Source of the DNA: JAJZRV01 sp027442615
GTDB lineage: Bacteria; Pseudomonadota; Gammaproteobacteria; Burkholderiales; Ferrovaceae
Direction of reading: 5' to 3'
Assembly (NCBI GenBank): GCA_027442615.1
Contig: DAIBBI010000041.1
Span: 1-64,000 of the forward strand
Length of the DNA: 64,000 nt
Of this stretch, positions 9,901 to 16,816 are shown piece after piece. The notes beneath the pieces were generated by a model. That model worked only from the letters and a program-made list of their open reading frames with translations, was not told the DNA's origin and searched no databases. The position numbers and the translations under genes are program-made. Each line of letters starts with the position of its first letter. Position 1 is the first letter of the stretch.

Positions 9901-10362
9901 CAGTTCAAGCGCTTCCGGATCAGGCGACCCACTCGTCTGTCCGGTCAGGGCAAAGGTGCCCGCGATGCGCTCGTCCAGCCAGACGGGGTAGGACCAGCAG
10001 GACTGGAGGTTCCACTCCCGGGCGAGGGCCCGCAAACCATCCCAGCGCGGATCGCGCGCCACATGACTGACGATGGTGGGTTCATGGCTGTAAACGGCGG
10101 AACCGCACGAACCGCTGCGCGGTCCGGGCTGCAGGCCGCTTAAGGCAGCAACGAGTCCGGGTGATGCGCTGGGGGCGGCATAAACCGCTAGCGTGCCATC
10201 GGGCTGGACCGACATGATGGTGGCGATGCGCCCCGGAGCCACCCTTTCGGCAAACTGGCAGATGGCAATGCCCAATGCCTGGGGTGATTTCCCTTCGGCC
10301 AGATCATGCAGTATCTGGGTTGGAAGCTGCAAAAGTGCAGATTTCAGAAGGGCGTCTGGCAC
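6907..10362 (-). CDS. Multi-domain c-di-GMP protein: GAF-GAF-GGDEF-helical-GAF-EAL
   Basis: A predicted soluble 1151-residue protein for synthesis and breakdown of cyclic di-GMP. Two GAF-like domains lie at about residues 20-165 and 185-350. The GGDEF domain has an intact active-site SGGDEF (about 444-449) and the DALTGLPNR lead-in. A helical segment at about 555-660 resembles sensor globins but lacks the expected His. A third GAF-like region lies at about 690-860. The EAL domain has EAL at about 911, the DDLGAGYSSL variant of DDFGTGYSSL, VKIDQ and VEGLE, so phosphodiesterase activity is plausible. The start is GTG at 10362 with GGA-type spacing. Its stop is 2 nt from fadE, tying it to the fad operon. 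Net enzymatic direction is unknown. Confidence 0.9.
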   Translation of the reverse strand: MPDALLKSALLQLPTQILHDLAEGKSPQALGIAICQFAERVAPGRIATIMSVQPDGTLAVYAAPSASPGLVAALSGLQPGPRSGSCGSAVYSHEPTIVSHVARDPRWDGLRALAREWNLQSCWSYPVWLDERIAGTFALTGQTSGSPDPEALELLEFCAAMTGTVLRYAMMQSRAQNQHDSLTRALQFNTMLARINQVIAGTQEAHDLFRAICEIAVQYGQLKLAFISVPDADQRFKVLASAGETGYLEGVFISSDPDIPEGQGSMGRAWRDGQVRYTQSFANAPHLAPWRARAERFGFGASAALPILRQGAVKAILTVYHPQEYVFDRELQRLLEELSRSVSRGLEHIFLQRRLMHEQDKQRYLTIHDALTGLPNRLALDQHLPGALARARKDQTLLAVCMADIDDFKAVNDACGHEAGDLVLKAVAQRLRAALRDTDLVARSGGDEFVLVIEGLLRYEDLFPRLERIHEFLTAPIEIPNCAAVTPRVSLGLTFYPNDGGDAGLLLRHAFEAMYGLKAHKGHRPNWWQIWGEGNLTASAALPHSVPPYGAEAAALLAPLQESLAPLGHDFVTRFQSEWARRPDISRILGRLSDEELEALNARLQHHVLLLQRPDLTESEHRSFAEAMGRVNTLVGLELTALIDGIQAYHNQLRRRLFELQGMRLSEKQLVVDLMAARLRVELESHIHALQQLLVERQSWLAQQSLRLSQATSWVDACRGLLEDVTALQGCVAATINRPDPSGKLVYEFKTAVLERYLKDLESQGVVPHLTDAEGRPLSPAHLRVWQTEQIETNASYATEPHLAHLREAALQSGILSAIFVPITDPQGRVTAALGIFGHHPGQFESAETRLFFQSVGYLLTQARQRLYRPNLVSQSADQRRVYRTLLENDRLVLEYQPIVDLATGNPTKIEALARLRAEDDTLIRPVTFLPGFGTRELVLLFQLGLDQALAQLGLWLERHPELIVSLNLPPAVLIEAGCAQWVEQALRRHHVDPQRLELEVLEDEEFHDLETARTTLQALAELGVRLVMDDLGAGYSSLLRLRSLPFSTVKIDQGLVREIARDPERVIDFISGLVRLAKSLKLRVIVEGLESAELVEVASLLGADEGQGYALSVPLPAQALADWLERFHWMVPHDNPVTPLGMLAMQKRGY

Positions 10363-10439
10363 GCGTCAGTTCCGTCTTGGGCTCTAAATTCAGGATTCAT
10401 CATCAAGTGCACTATTCTGCCATGACTCTGGCCCTGTGT

Positions 10440-12482
10440 TCACACCTGGAACGAATCTACCGAGGCACTCAACTCTGAAGCAATGTTTTTGAGCTGCGCG
10501 GCAGCCTCATTGATGCCGGCTATGGTCCTGTCGTTTTCTTCCGCCATGAGGGCAATGCGCTCGATGTTGCGCGCAATGTCCTCCGTGGCCGTTTTTTGTT
10601 CGCGGGTGGCGTGGGCAATCTCCTCTACCCGTCCCCGGCTTTGGATGGCGCTGGCACGAATGTCCTCCAGGGACTTCGAGGCCTCCACCGTCATGGCCAC
10701 TCCTTCAGCCACCTGCTGGCTGCCCGAGCGCACCTCGTCAATGGAGTTGCGCACGCCCTGCTGCACCGTTTCGATGACGGCGGCAATGTTGTCGGTGGCC
10801 TGGCGCGTATTTTCAGCGAGCGCGCGCACTTCATCTGCCACCACCGCAAAACCCCGACCACTCTCGCCAGCCCGGGCCGCCTCGATGGCCGCATTGAGTG
10901 CCAGCAGATTGGTGCGGTCGGAAATGCTCTTGATGGTGCCCACGATGGCGCCGATTTCCTGCGTCCGGGCGCCAAACCCTGAAATGTTTTCTGCGGCACG
11001 CTCCACCGAGGCTGCCACCCGGCGGATTTCCTCCACCGCCGCGTTCATGCGCTGCTCCCCTGCGTCGGCCGCCGCTGCCGTGGCCTGCGACCCCGTCACC
11101 GCCTCCCCGGCGTTATCGGCCACGTGGCTGATGCTGACACTCACTTCTTCCACCGAGGACACCGTGGACTGCGCCGATTCTGACTGCACCCTTGAGGAAC
11201 GGGCAATCTGCTGCGCGGTCTCTGAAAGGGTGGTGGAAGCCTGCAGCGAGAGCCCGGCGGTGCGCTTGACCTGAGTTACCACCTCGGTCAAGGCCGTGGC
11301 CATGTCGTTGAATCGCGTGCCCACCAGCGCCAGCTCGTCCTTCGACTGGATGTGCACGCGCCGGCGCAGGTCGCCTTGCGCCATGCCGGCAGTGGCCTCA
11401 TTGAGCTCCCGAATGGTCTCACCCAGCGAGAAATACATGCCCGCAAAGAGCCAGCCCACGGTCAGAAGCGCTGCCACGGCCACGCCCAGCGACCAGGCCA
11501 GCCGCACGCGCGCCTGGTGTCGACGCTCATCCAGCAGGATCCTGTACACCTCGGCGTTTTCGGACACGAGGCTCCAGGCTGCCTCCACTGCCGGTCGGGC
11601 CACGTTCGCCACATCGGGCAGGGGGGATGCAAGCTTGTCGCGATTCACGAAGTTTTCGCGGGCTACATGCACCAGTTCCGCGCTTTGGGTCCTGGCGTTG
11701 GCCAGCGCCCCGGTCAGGCGCGAGCGCGCCAGCTCGTTTACTTTCATGGCTTGCGCCAGTTGGGTTTCCACCAGGGAAAAGGCATCAGACAGGCGCGCAT
11801 CGGTCACCTCATAAAACACCTTGTCGCGCATGGTGAGGGTGCCACGCGCCAGATTGAGGGTTTCGTAGGCCAGCACGCGCACCGTGATGCCTGCCACCTT
11901 GGGCGTGTTGTTGGCCAACGCAAACCCCAGATAGAACAGATCCTGATCGGGCTCCAGCGACATGCCCGAAACATCGCCCAGGTCGCGCATCAGGGCGTAA
12001 AGCCGGTCAAATTCCTTGCCGTGGGCGCTAAAGGCCTGCTGTGCAAATTCGGCATCCAGCGGCAGGGCCGCCACCCTGGCGTGCAGTTCATTCCATCCAT
12101 TGCGCAGGCCCGATGCCCCTTTCGCGAGATCAAAGGAGGCATGGGCGGCCTGCACATCGGCGTCCAGGCGCGCCAGCACCTGTTCGTTCACCGCGGCCTG
12201 CTGCTTCAGGCGCTCCTGCACCGAGACGTCCCCCACGGGAGCCGTGATGGCGATGCGGCGGTACTCGATGAGCGCCTTGTTCCATGCCACCAGATCCCCG
12301 ATCAGGCGCACCCCGGCTTCTTCGGAGGTCATCTGCTGCAGGCGCGACATCAGGGTGGCGCTGGCCTGCACGGCAAAATAGCCAAGGGCCAATGCCATCA
12401 CGGCACCCACCAGGGCAAACTTTCCAGCAAAACGAAGGCGGGCGGTCAGCGCTACCGCCGGGGCAAACAAAAATCGTCTCAT
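10440..12482 (-). CDS. Methyl-accepting chemotaxis protein
   Basis: A 680-residue transmembrane chemoreceptor. TM1 is at about residues 22-45, followed by a periplasmic helical sensor of about 290 residues, TM2 (LGVAVAALLTVGWLFAGMYF), a HAMP region and a long cytoplasmic coiled-coil. The CheA/CheW-binding tip is canonical (RTNLLALNAAIEAARAGE), so it should signal to a CheA elsewhere in the genome. No C-terminal CheR-tethering pentapeptide is visible. The start ATG overlaps the stop of the upstream GGDEF-EAL gene by 4 nt, so the two are one transcript. The ligand cannot be predicted. Confidence 0.93.
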   Translation of the reverse strand: MRRFLFAPAVALTARLRFAGKFALVGAVMALALGYFAVQASATLMSRLQQMTSEEAGVRLIGDLVAWNKALIEYRRIAITAPVGDVSVQERLKQQAAVNEQVLARLDADVQAAHASFDLAKGASGLRNGWNELHARVAALPLDAEFAQQAFSAHGKEFDRLYALMRDLGDVSGMSLEPDQDLFYLGFALANNTPKVAGITVRVLAYETLNLARGTLTMRDKVFYEVTDARLSDAFSLVETQLAQAMKVNELARSRLTGALANARTQSAELVHVARENFVNRDKLASPLPDVANVARPAVEAAWSLVSENAEVYRILLDERRHQARVRLAWSLGVAVAALLTVGWLFAGMYFSLGETIRELNEATAGMAQGDLRRRVHIQSKDELALVGTRFNDMATALTEVVTQVKRTAGLSLQASTTLSETAQQIARSSRVQSESAQSTVSSVEEVSVSISHVADNAGEAVTGSQATAAAADAGEQRMNAAVEEIRRVAASVERAAENISGFGARTQEIGAIVGTIKSISDRTNLLALNAAIEAARAGESGRGFAVVADEVRALAENTRQATDNIAAVIETVQQGVRNSIDEVRSGSQQVAEGVAMTVEASKSLEDIRASAIQSRGRVEEIAHATREQKTATEDIARNIERIALMAEENDRTIAGINEAAAQLKNIASELSASVDSFQV

Positions 12483-14320
12483 GCGGCAACCTCGTGGTTT
12501 TCAGAGAGAACAAGTCGCCCCACCTCCCGGATCATCTGGCCGCAGGTGCTGGCGTCCATGGGTTTGGCAAAATAAAAACCCTGCAGCGTATCGCAACCCT
12601 GCCGAATCAGAAAATTCACCTGGGCCTCGGTTTCCACGCCTTCGGCCACCACCTTGAGGTTGAGGTTATGGGCCAGGTTGACGATGGCAACGGCAATGGC
12701 CGCATCGTCCGCATCGCTGGTGACGTTGCGGATGAAGGCGCGGTCAATTTTGAGGGCATCGAGGGGAAACTGCTTGAGATAGGCCAGACTGGAGTAGCCG
12801 GTGCCAAAGTCGTCCACCGAAAGCCGTACGCCCAATTGCTTGAGGCGCCCTAGAATCTGCACCGCCTGCTGCGGGTCATGCATCAGCATGGATTCGGTAA
12901 TCTCGATCTCGATGGCCTCCGGGGCCAGGCCATGGCGGCGGATGATTTCGCCGACGCGCAAGTCGAGCTCGGGCTGCAAAAACTGGCGCACCGACAAATT
13001 GACCGCCATGGATGGTACCTCGATGCCAGCATCATGCCAGGCGCGCATTTGTGCGCAGGCGGTTTCCAGCACCCACATCCCAACGGGCAGAATCAGGCCG
13101 GTATCTTCCAGCACTGGAATGAAATCCTCGGGAGGCACCAGTCCCTGCTTCGGATCGTTCCAGCGCAGGAGCGCCTCGACCCCGCTGACCTGCCCGCCAC
13201 TCACGCCAATCTTGGGCTGGTAGTGCAGCCTGAATTCCTGGCGCGTCACGGCCTGGCGCAGGCTCGATTCCAGGCGCAGGCGGCTCAGCGCGCGCTGGTT
13301 CATCTGGGGTGCGTAAAACTGGCAGGAGTCGCGCCCCTGCTCCTTGGCACGGTGCAGGGCCACTTCGGCGTTCTTCAGCAATTCATCGGCGTCGCGGCCG
13401 TCTGCGGGAAAAAGTGCGACCCCGAGGCTTGCCGAGAGGTAGATCTCGACGCCACTGTCCAGGGTAAAGGGACGCACCAGCGTGCCCAGAAATTTCTGGG
13501 CCACCTGGGCCGCTTCTTCGGGGTGGCCGATATCGGAGAGGGCGATGCCAAACTCGTCTCCCACCAGGCGGCTGACCGTGTCGCCAGCCCGCGTACAGGA
13601 CAGCAGGCGATGCGCCACCTCCGCCAGCAACTGGTCCCCCACCGCATGGCCATGACCATTGCTGATCAGCTTGAAGTCATCGAGGTTGAGTACCAGCACC
13701 GTCATCAGTTTGCCGCTGCGCTCGGCCCGCGCCATGGACTGGGTCATGCGATCGCGCAGCAGGTAGCGGTTGGGCAAACCGGTCAGGGCATCGAACTGCG
13801 CGAGGTAAGCCAGCTTCTGGTCCGTCTTTCGTTGCTCCAGAAGGGCCACAACCAGGCGGGAGAGCTGGGAGAGCGCCCGGCGCTGCGCCTCGCTGATGGT
13901 GCGCGGCTGGTGATCCAGCACGCAGAGGGTACCCAGGGCAAAGCCATCGGAAGTGTAGAGCGGCATGCCTGCATAAGACCGGAAATGCGGATAACCCGTC
14001 ACCAGGGGGTTGTCGCTAAAGCGCGGGTCCAGCAGGGTGTCGGGAACTTCCATGACGCCCTTGCCACGAATGGCATGGGCACAGAAGGAAAATGCGCGGG
14101 GCGTTTCACTGATGCCCGAAACCCCAAGGCTGGACTTGAACCATTGGCGGTGGCGATCCACCAGGCTGATCAGGGCCATGGGTGCGTCACAGATCTGTGC
14201 CGCAAGTTCGGTCATGTGGTCAAAGAGGGGATCGCGTGGCGTGTCGAGGATATGATAGGCCTCAAGCGCCATGAGTCGCTCTGCCTCTTCTTGAGGTAAC
14301 CCCATCAGATCGGTGTCCAT
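12479..14320 (-). CDS. GAF-GGDEF-EAL protein with degenerate GGDEF motif
   Basis: A 613-residue cytoplasmic c-di-GMP signalling protein. A GAF domain fills about residues 20-160, followed by the DALTGLPNR lead-in and a GGDEF domain whose signature reads VGDEF (about 253-257), with the first Gly replaced by Val. The EAL domain is complete: GVEALLRW, NLSVRQF, EIEITES, DDFGTGYSSL, LKIDR, AEGVET and QGFYF. The likely output is c-di-GMP hydrolysis, with the GGDEF domain possibly regulatory. I chose ATG 14320 because an AAGGGGAG ribosome site sits just upstream; longer in-frame extensions look like antisense or upstream noise. A 17-bp repeated motif lies 84 nt upstream. The stop overlaps the next receptor gene by 4 nt. 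Confidence 0.9.
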   Translation of the reverse strand: MDTDLMGLPQEEAERLMALEAYHILDTPRDPLFDHMTELAAQICDAPMALISLVDRHRQWFKSSLGVSGISETPRAFSFCAHAIRGKGVMEVPDTLLDPRFSDNPLVTGYPHFRSYAGMPLYTSDGFALGTLCVLDHQPRTISEAQRRALSQLSRLVVALLEQRKTDQKLAYLAQFDALTGLPNRYLLRDRMTQSMARAERSGKLMTVLVLNLDDFKLISNGHGHAVGDQLLAEVAHRLLSCTRAGDTVSRLVGDEFGIALSDIGHPEEAAQVAQKFLGTLVRPFTLDSGVEIYLSASLGVALFPADGRDADELLKNAEVALHRAKEQGRDSCQFYAPQMNQRALSRLRLESSLRQAVTRQEFRLHYQPKIGVSGGQVSGVEALLRWNDPKQGLVPPEDFIPVLEDTGLILPVGMWVLETACAQMRAWHDAGIEVPSMAVNLSVRQFLQPELDLRVGEIIRRHGLAPEAIEIEITESMLMHDPQQAVQILGRLKQLGVRLSVDDFGTGYSSLAYLKQFPLDALKIDRAFIRNVTSDADDAAIAVAIVNLAHNLNLKVVAEGVETEAQVNFLIRQGCDTLQGFYFAKPMDASTCGQMIREVGRLVLSENHEVAA

Positions 14321-14403
14321 GCTCCCCTTCCCCTTTTTCTTGCCGTTTGCATGCATCTTACGGAGCACGCTCGGCATGTGATGCAGGGAACTTCGGAGAC
14401 TTG

Positions 14404-14420
14404 CTGTAGGGAATTCTTGA
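14404..14420 (-). promoter_or_regulatory. Direct-repeat motif copy 1, upstream of the GGDEF-EAL gene
   Basis: On the minus strand it reads TCAAGAATTCCCTACAG and is identical over 17 nt to the copy at 14855-14871. It lies in the leader of the GGDEF-EAL gene, about 84 nt before its ATG. The AATTCC-CTA core resembles the heptamer half-sites of NarL/BvgA-type regulators, and a NarL-type regulator gene lies next door. Its role as an operator is inferred. Confidence 0.55.
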
Positions 14421-14436
14421 CGCGCTGCAGAAAAAG

Positions 14437-14820
14437 CTAGAAGCAAAGACTGGAGATGGCCGGAATCAGTTCGCTCGCGGTGGCGCCTTTGCTGACGAAG
14501 GCGGCCGCCCCGGCTGCGAGCGACTCCTCCCGATAGATGGGCATGTCGTTGCTGGAGTGCATCACCACGCGAATGTGAGGGAAACGCGCCTGGATCTCGC
14601 GGGCCGCATCGATGCCGTTCATGCCAGGCAGCGCAATATCCATGATGACCAGACGCGGCGCCTCGGCGGCACAGAGCGTCAGTGCTTCCTCGGCGCTGCC
14701 CGCCGCCAGCACGCGGACGCCATCGAAGGATGCCCCCAGCAGGTCCAGCATCGCCGCCTGCGTGGCAGGGTGGTCCTCGACGACCAGGATCGTCAGCATT
14801 TCGGGTTGATGTGCACACAT
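14437..14820 (-). CDS. Single-domain response regulator (receiver only)
   Basis: A 127-residue CheY-like receiver with no output domain. The acidic pocket (VVEDHP), phosphoacceptor Asp (LVIMDIALPG), Ser/Thr switch region (VMHSSND) and Lys (FVSKG) are all present, so it should be phosphorylatable. The ATG at 14820 was chosen; a TTG further upstream and an internal ATG at 14799 are alternatives. The minus-strand leader has a TATAGT box near 14828-14835 and the 17-bp motif about 35 nt before the start, typical of an activator-dependent promoter. It may be a phosphate relay or sink for the adjacent kinase, or may control the downstream c-di-GMP proteins. That is inference from position. Confidence 0.82.
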   Translation of the reverse strand: MCAHQPEMLTILVVEDHPATQAAMLDLLGASFDGVRVLAAGSAEEALTLCAAEAPRLVIMDIALPGMNGIDAAREIQARFPHIRVVMHSSNDMPIYREESLAAGAAAFVSKGATASELIPAISSLCF

Positions 14821-14854
14821 GGCTCGCACTATAGCGTCCTGCAAAATGCGGTGT

Positions 14855-14871
14855 CTGTAGGGAATTCTTGA
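14855..14871 (-). promoter_or_regulatory. Direct-repeat motif copy 2, upstream of the receiver gene
   Basis: An exact 17-nt copy of the motif at 14404-14420 in the same orientation. It ends about 20 nt upstream of a TATAGT -10-like element, a position that would suit an activator touching the -35 region. The candidate binder is the NarL-type regulator encoded just upstream (14882-15523). Confidence 0.58.
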
Positions 14872-14881
14872 TGGAAAGGGG

Positions 14882-15523
14882 TCATTCCAGCGAGGTCAGG
14901 CCATACTGGATGGCAAATTTGATGAGGCCCGCCAGTTCCGTGATGTGCAGTTTCTGCATCAGGCGGCTGCGGTAACTGTCCACCGTCTTGGGTGAAAGGT
15001 GCAACATTTCGCCAATGGCGGCGCTGGAATGGCCGTCAGCCACGAGTTTGATGATTTCGCGCTCGCGCCGGCTGAGGCTCTCCAGCGGGCTTGTGCCATT
15101 GCGCTCGCTCAGCCCCTCGGCCACGATTTCCGCCACCTTGGGGCTCAAGTAGCGACGCCCGGTCTGTACCACCCGCACTGCCTCAATGATTTCCCGCGCG
15201 GCCGATTCCTTCAGGAGGTAACCGCGGGCTCCTGCTTCCAGGGCATGGAACACGTGCTGCGCGCCGGAATGCATGGACAGAATGACCACGGGCATGTGGG
15301 ACCATTTGGCCAGCATCTGTCGCGTGGTCTCGATACCGTCCTGTCCGGGCATGGAAATGTCCAGGATGACCACATCGGGTTGCAGGGCGGCCACCTGGAT
15401 GAGGGCATCGCGTCCATTGTCGGCGGTACCGACGACTTCGATGTCCGCCTGGGCCGCGAGCAGCGTGACCAGCCCCTCGCGAACGATGGCATGGTCGTCC
15501 GCCAGAAAGACGCTGATGGTCAT
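14882..15523 (-). CDS. NarL/FixJ-family response regulator
   Basis: A 213-residue DNA-binding regulator with an N-terminal receiver (acidic pair in FLADDH, phosphoacceptor in VVILDISMPG, Lys in YLLKE) and a C-terminal LuxR-type helix-turn-helix (LSRREREIIKLVADG, recognition region LSPKTVDSYRSRL). It overlaps the upstream histidine kinase gene by 4 nt (ATGA), so the two form a cognate pair. Likely targets are its own neighbourhood, since an identical 17-bp motif precedes the receiver gene and the GGDEF-EAL gene downstream. The signal is unknown. Confidence 0.92.
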   Translation of the reverse strand: MTISVFLADDHAIVREGLVTLLAAQADIEVVGTADNGRDALIQVAALQPDVVILDISMPGQDGIETTRQMLAKWSHMPVVILSMHSGAQHVFHALEAGARGYLLKESAAREIIEAVRVVQTGRRYLSPKVAEIVAEGLSERNGTSPLESLSRREREIIKLVADGHSSAAIGEMLHLSPKTVDSYRSRLMQKLHITELAGLIKFAIQYGLTSLE

Positions 15524-16785
15524 GCAGGGCGCACCACGTCAATGGTGATGATGGTGCCCTTTCCGGTTGCAGACTGAACTGCAAAGGCCGCGCCCATGGC
15601 TTCGGCCCGCTCACGCATGGTGGTCATGCCCATGCCCGCGGTGGGGTGGCCAGCGGCTTTCGTTTCCGGATCGAACCCGCGTCCGTTGTCCGCCACGCTC
15701 AGTCGTACCTGGTTGGCCGTGCCCTCCACCGTGATGGCAATGTCGGTGGCCTGCGCATGCTTGACCGTGTTGTTGAGCGCCTCCTGCGCAATCCGGAACA
15801 GCGCAATCTCCACCATGGGGGGAAGGCGGGGCCGGGGCTCGCTGCCATGCACCATGAGGGCAAAACCGCTGCGCTGGGCCACGCGCTGCGCGTGGTCTTT
15901 CAACGCAGCAAGCAGCCCCAGCTCATCGAGGCCAGGAGGGCGCAGCGTCACCATCACATGGCGCAGATGTTTGGTGGTGTCCTCCAGCAGGCGCTGCGAA
16001 TCCTCCAGGCGCGCTCCCAGTTGGGCCACCGATTCGGGCGGCAGGGCATTGCGGATCACGGTGAGATTGAGGCTCAGGGCAGTCAGCTCCTGGCCCACCG
16101 AATCGTGCAGTTCGCGTGCCAGAAGACGCCGCTCGTTTTCCTGGACTTCGAGAAGCTGGCGCGACATGGCCTGCAGTTGTCGGGCGTACTCCGCCACGGC
16201 GGCGTCCGCACGCCGGCGGGCCTCGCGTCGCGCATAGTTGTCGAGGGCAAAGGAAATGTCGGTGGCCACATCCAGCAACAGCGCCACTTCTCTGTCCTGA
16301 AAATAATCCTGTTCCACCGCATACACGTTCAGCGCGCCCGCCACCTGACCCTTCAGGCGCACCACAAACGCGGCCGAGGCACAAAACCCGCTGCGCAGGG
16401 CGGCAGCCCGCCAGGGCAGGGTGGCGGGGTCATTGAAGATGTCGTTGCAGATGTAGGAGCGTTCCTCGCGAAGCGCGGTGCCCACGGGTCCCATGCCCTC
16501 GGGCCGGGTGTCGGTGTAAATCCTGATGCCCTGCAGATAGCCATGGACGTCGCCGTGCTGGGCCACGGGTTCCAGCATGGCCGTTTCCGGATTGCACCAA
16601 CCCACCCAGGCCATGCGAAACCCGCCCTGCTCCACCAGCACCCGGCACACGGTGTGGAAAAGGTCCGTTTGCGTCGGCATGCGCACGATGGCCTGGTTGA
16701 CGAGCGCCAGTACGGCATAGAGCTTGTCGAGCCGCTCGATTTCGTGTTGATGTGTCTGTTGTGGGTCCGCGTCCTGGGTCATCAT
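15520..16785 (-). CDS. GAF-domain sensor histidine kinase (HisKA_3 / NarX-like)
   Basis: A 421-residue predicted cytoplasmic kinase. The GAF domain spans about residues 30-190. A coiled coil leads into the HisKA_3 dimerisation motif with the phospho-His (ARELHDSVGQELTAL). The ATP-binding lid has VADNGRGFD and GMGMTTMRERAEAMGA. There are no membrane segments, so it should sense an internal signal, possibly a small molecule, gas or redox state bound by the GAF domain. I chose ATG 16785; an in-frame TTG lies three codons upstream. It is 4-nt coupled to the response regulator and sits 31 nt downstream of a chemoreceptor gene on the same strand. Confidence 0.92.
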   Translation of the reverse strand: MMTQDADPQQTHQHEIERLDKLYAVLALVNQAIVRMPTQTDLFHTVCRVLVEQGGFRMAWVGWCNPETAMLEPVAQHGDVHGYLQGIRIYTDTRPEGMGPVGTALREERSYICNDIFNDPATLPWRAAALRSGFCASAAFVVRLKGQVAGALNVYAVEQDYFQDREVALLLDVATDISFALDNYARREARRRADAAVAEYARQLQAMSRQLLEVQENERRLLARELHDSVGQELTALSLNLTVIRNALPPESVAQLGARLEDSQRLLEDTTKHLRHVMVTLRPPGLDELGLLAALKDHAQRVAQRSGFALMVHGSEPRPRLPPMVEIALFRIAQEALNNTVKHAQATDIAITVEGTANQVRLSVADNGRGFDPETKAAGHPTAGMGMTTMRERAEAMGAAFAVQSATGKGTIITIDVVRPA

Positions 16786-16816
16786 GTCCGGCAAACGAAG
16801 GCTTCACGCCAGAATA

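Noticed and set aside
10401..10420. Sigma-54-like TGGCA...TGC on the minus strand before the large GGDEF-EAL gene
   Set aside because: The distance between the GG and GC elements is 9 nt instead of the required 10, and the -12 part is weak.
12878..14299. 473-codon plus-strand open frame opposite the GGDEF-EAL gene
   Set aside because: It is antisense to a conserved signalling protein, with no start signal or motif.
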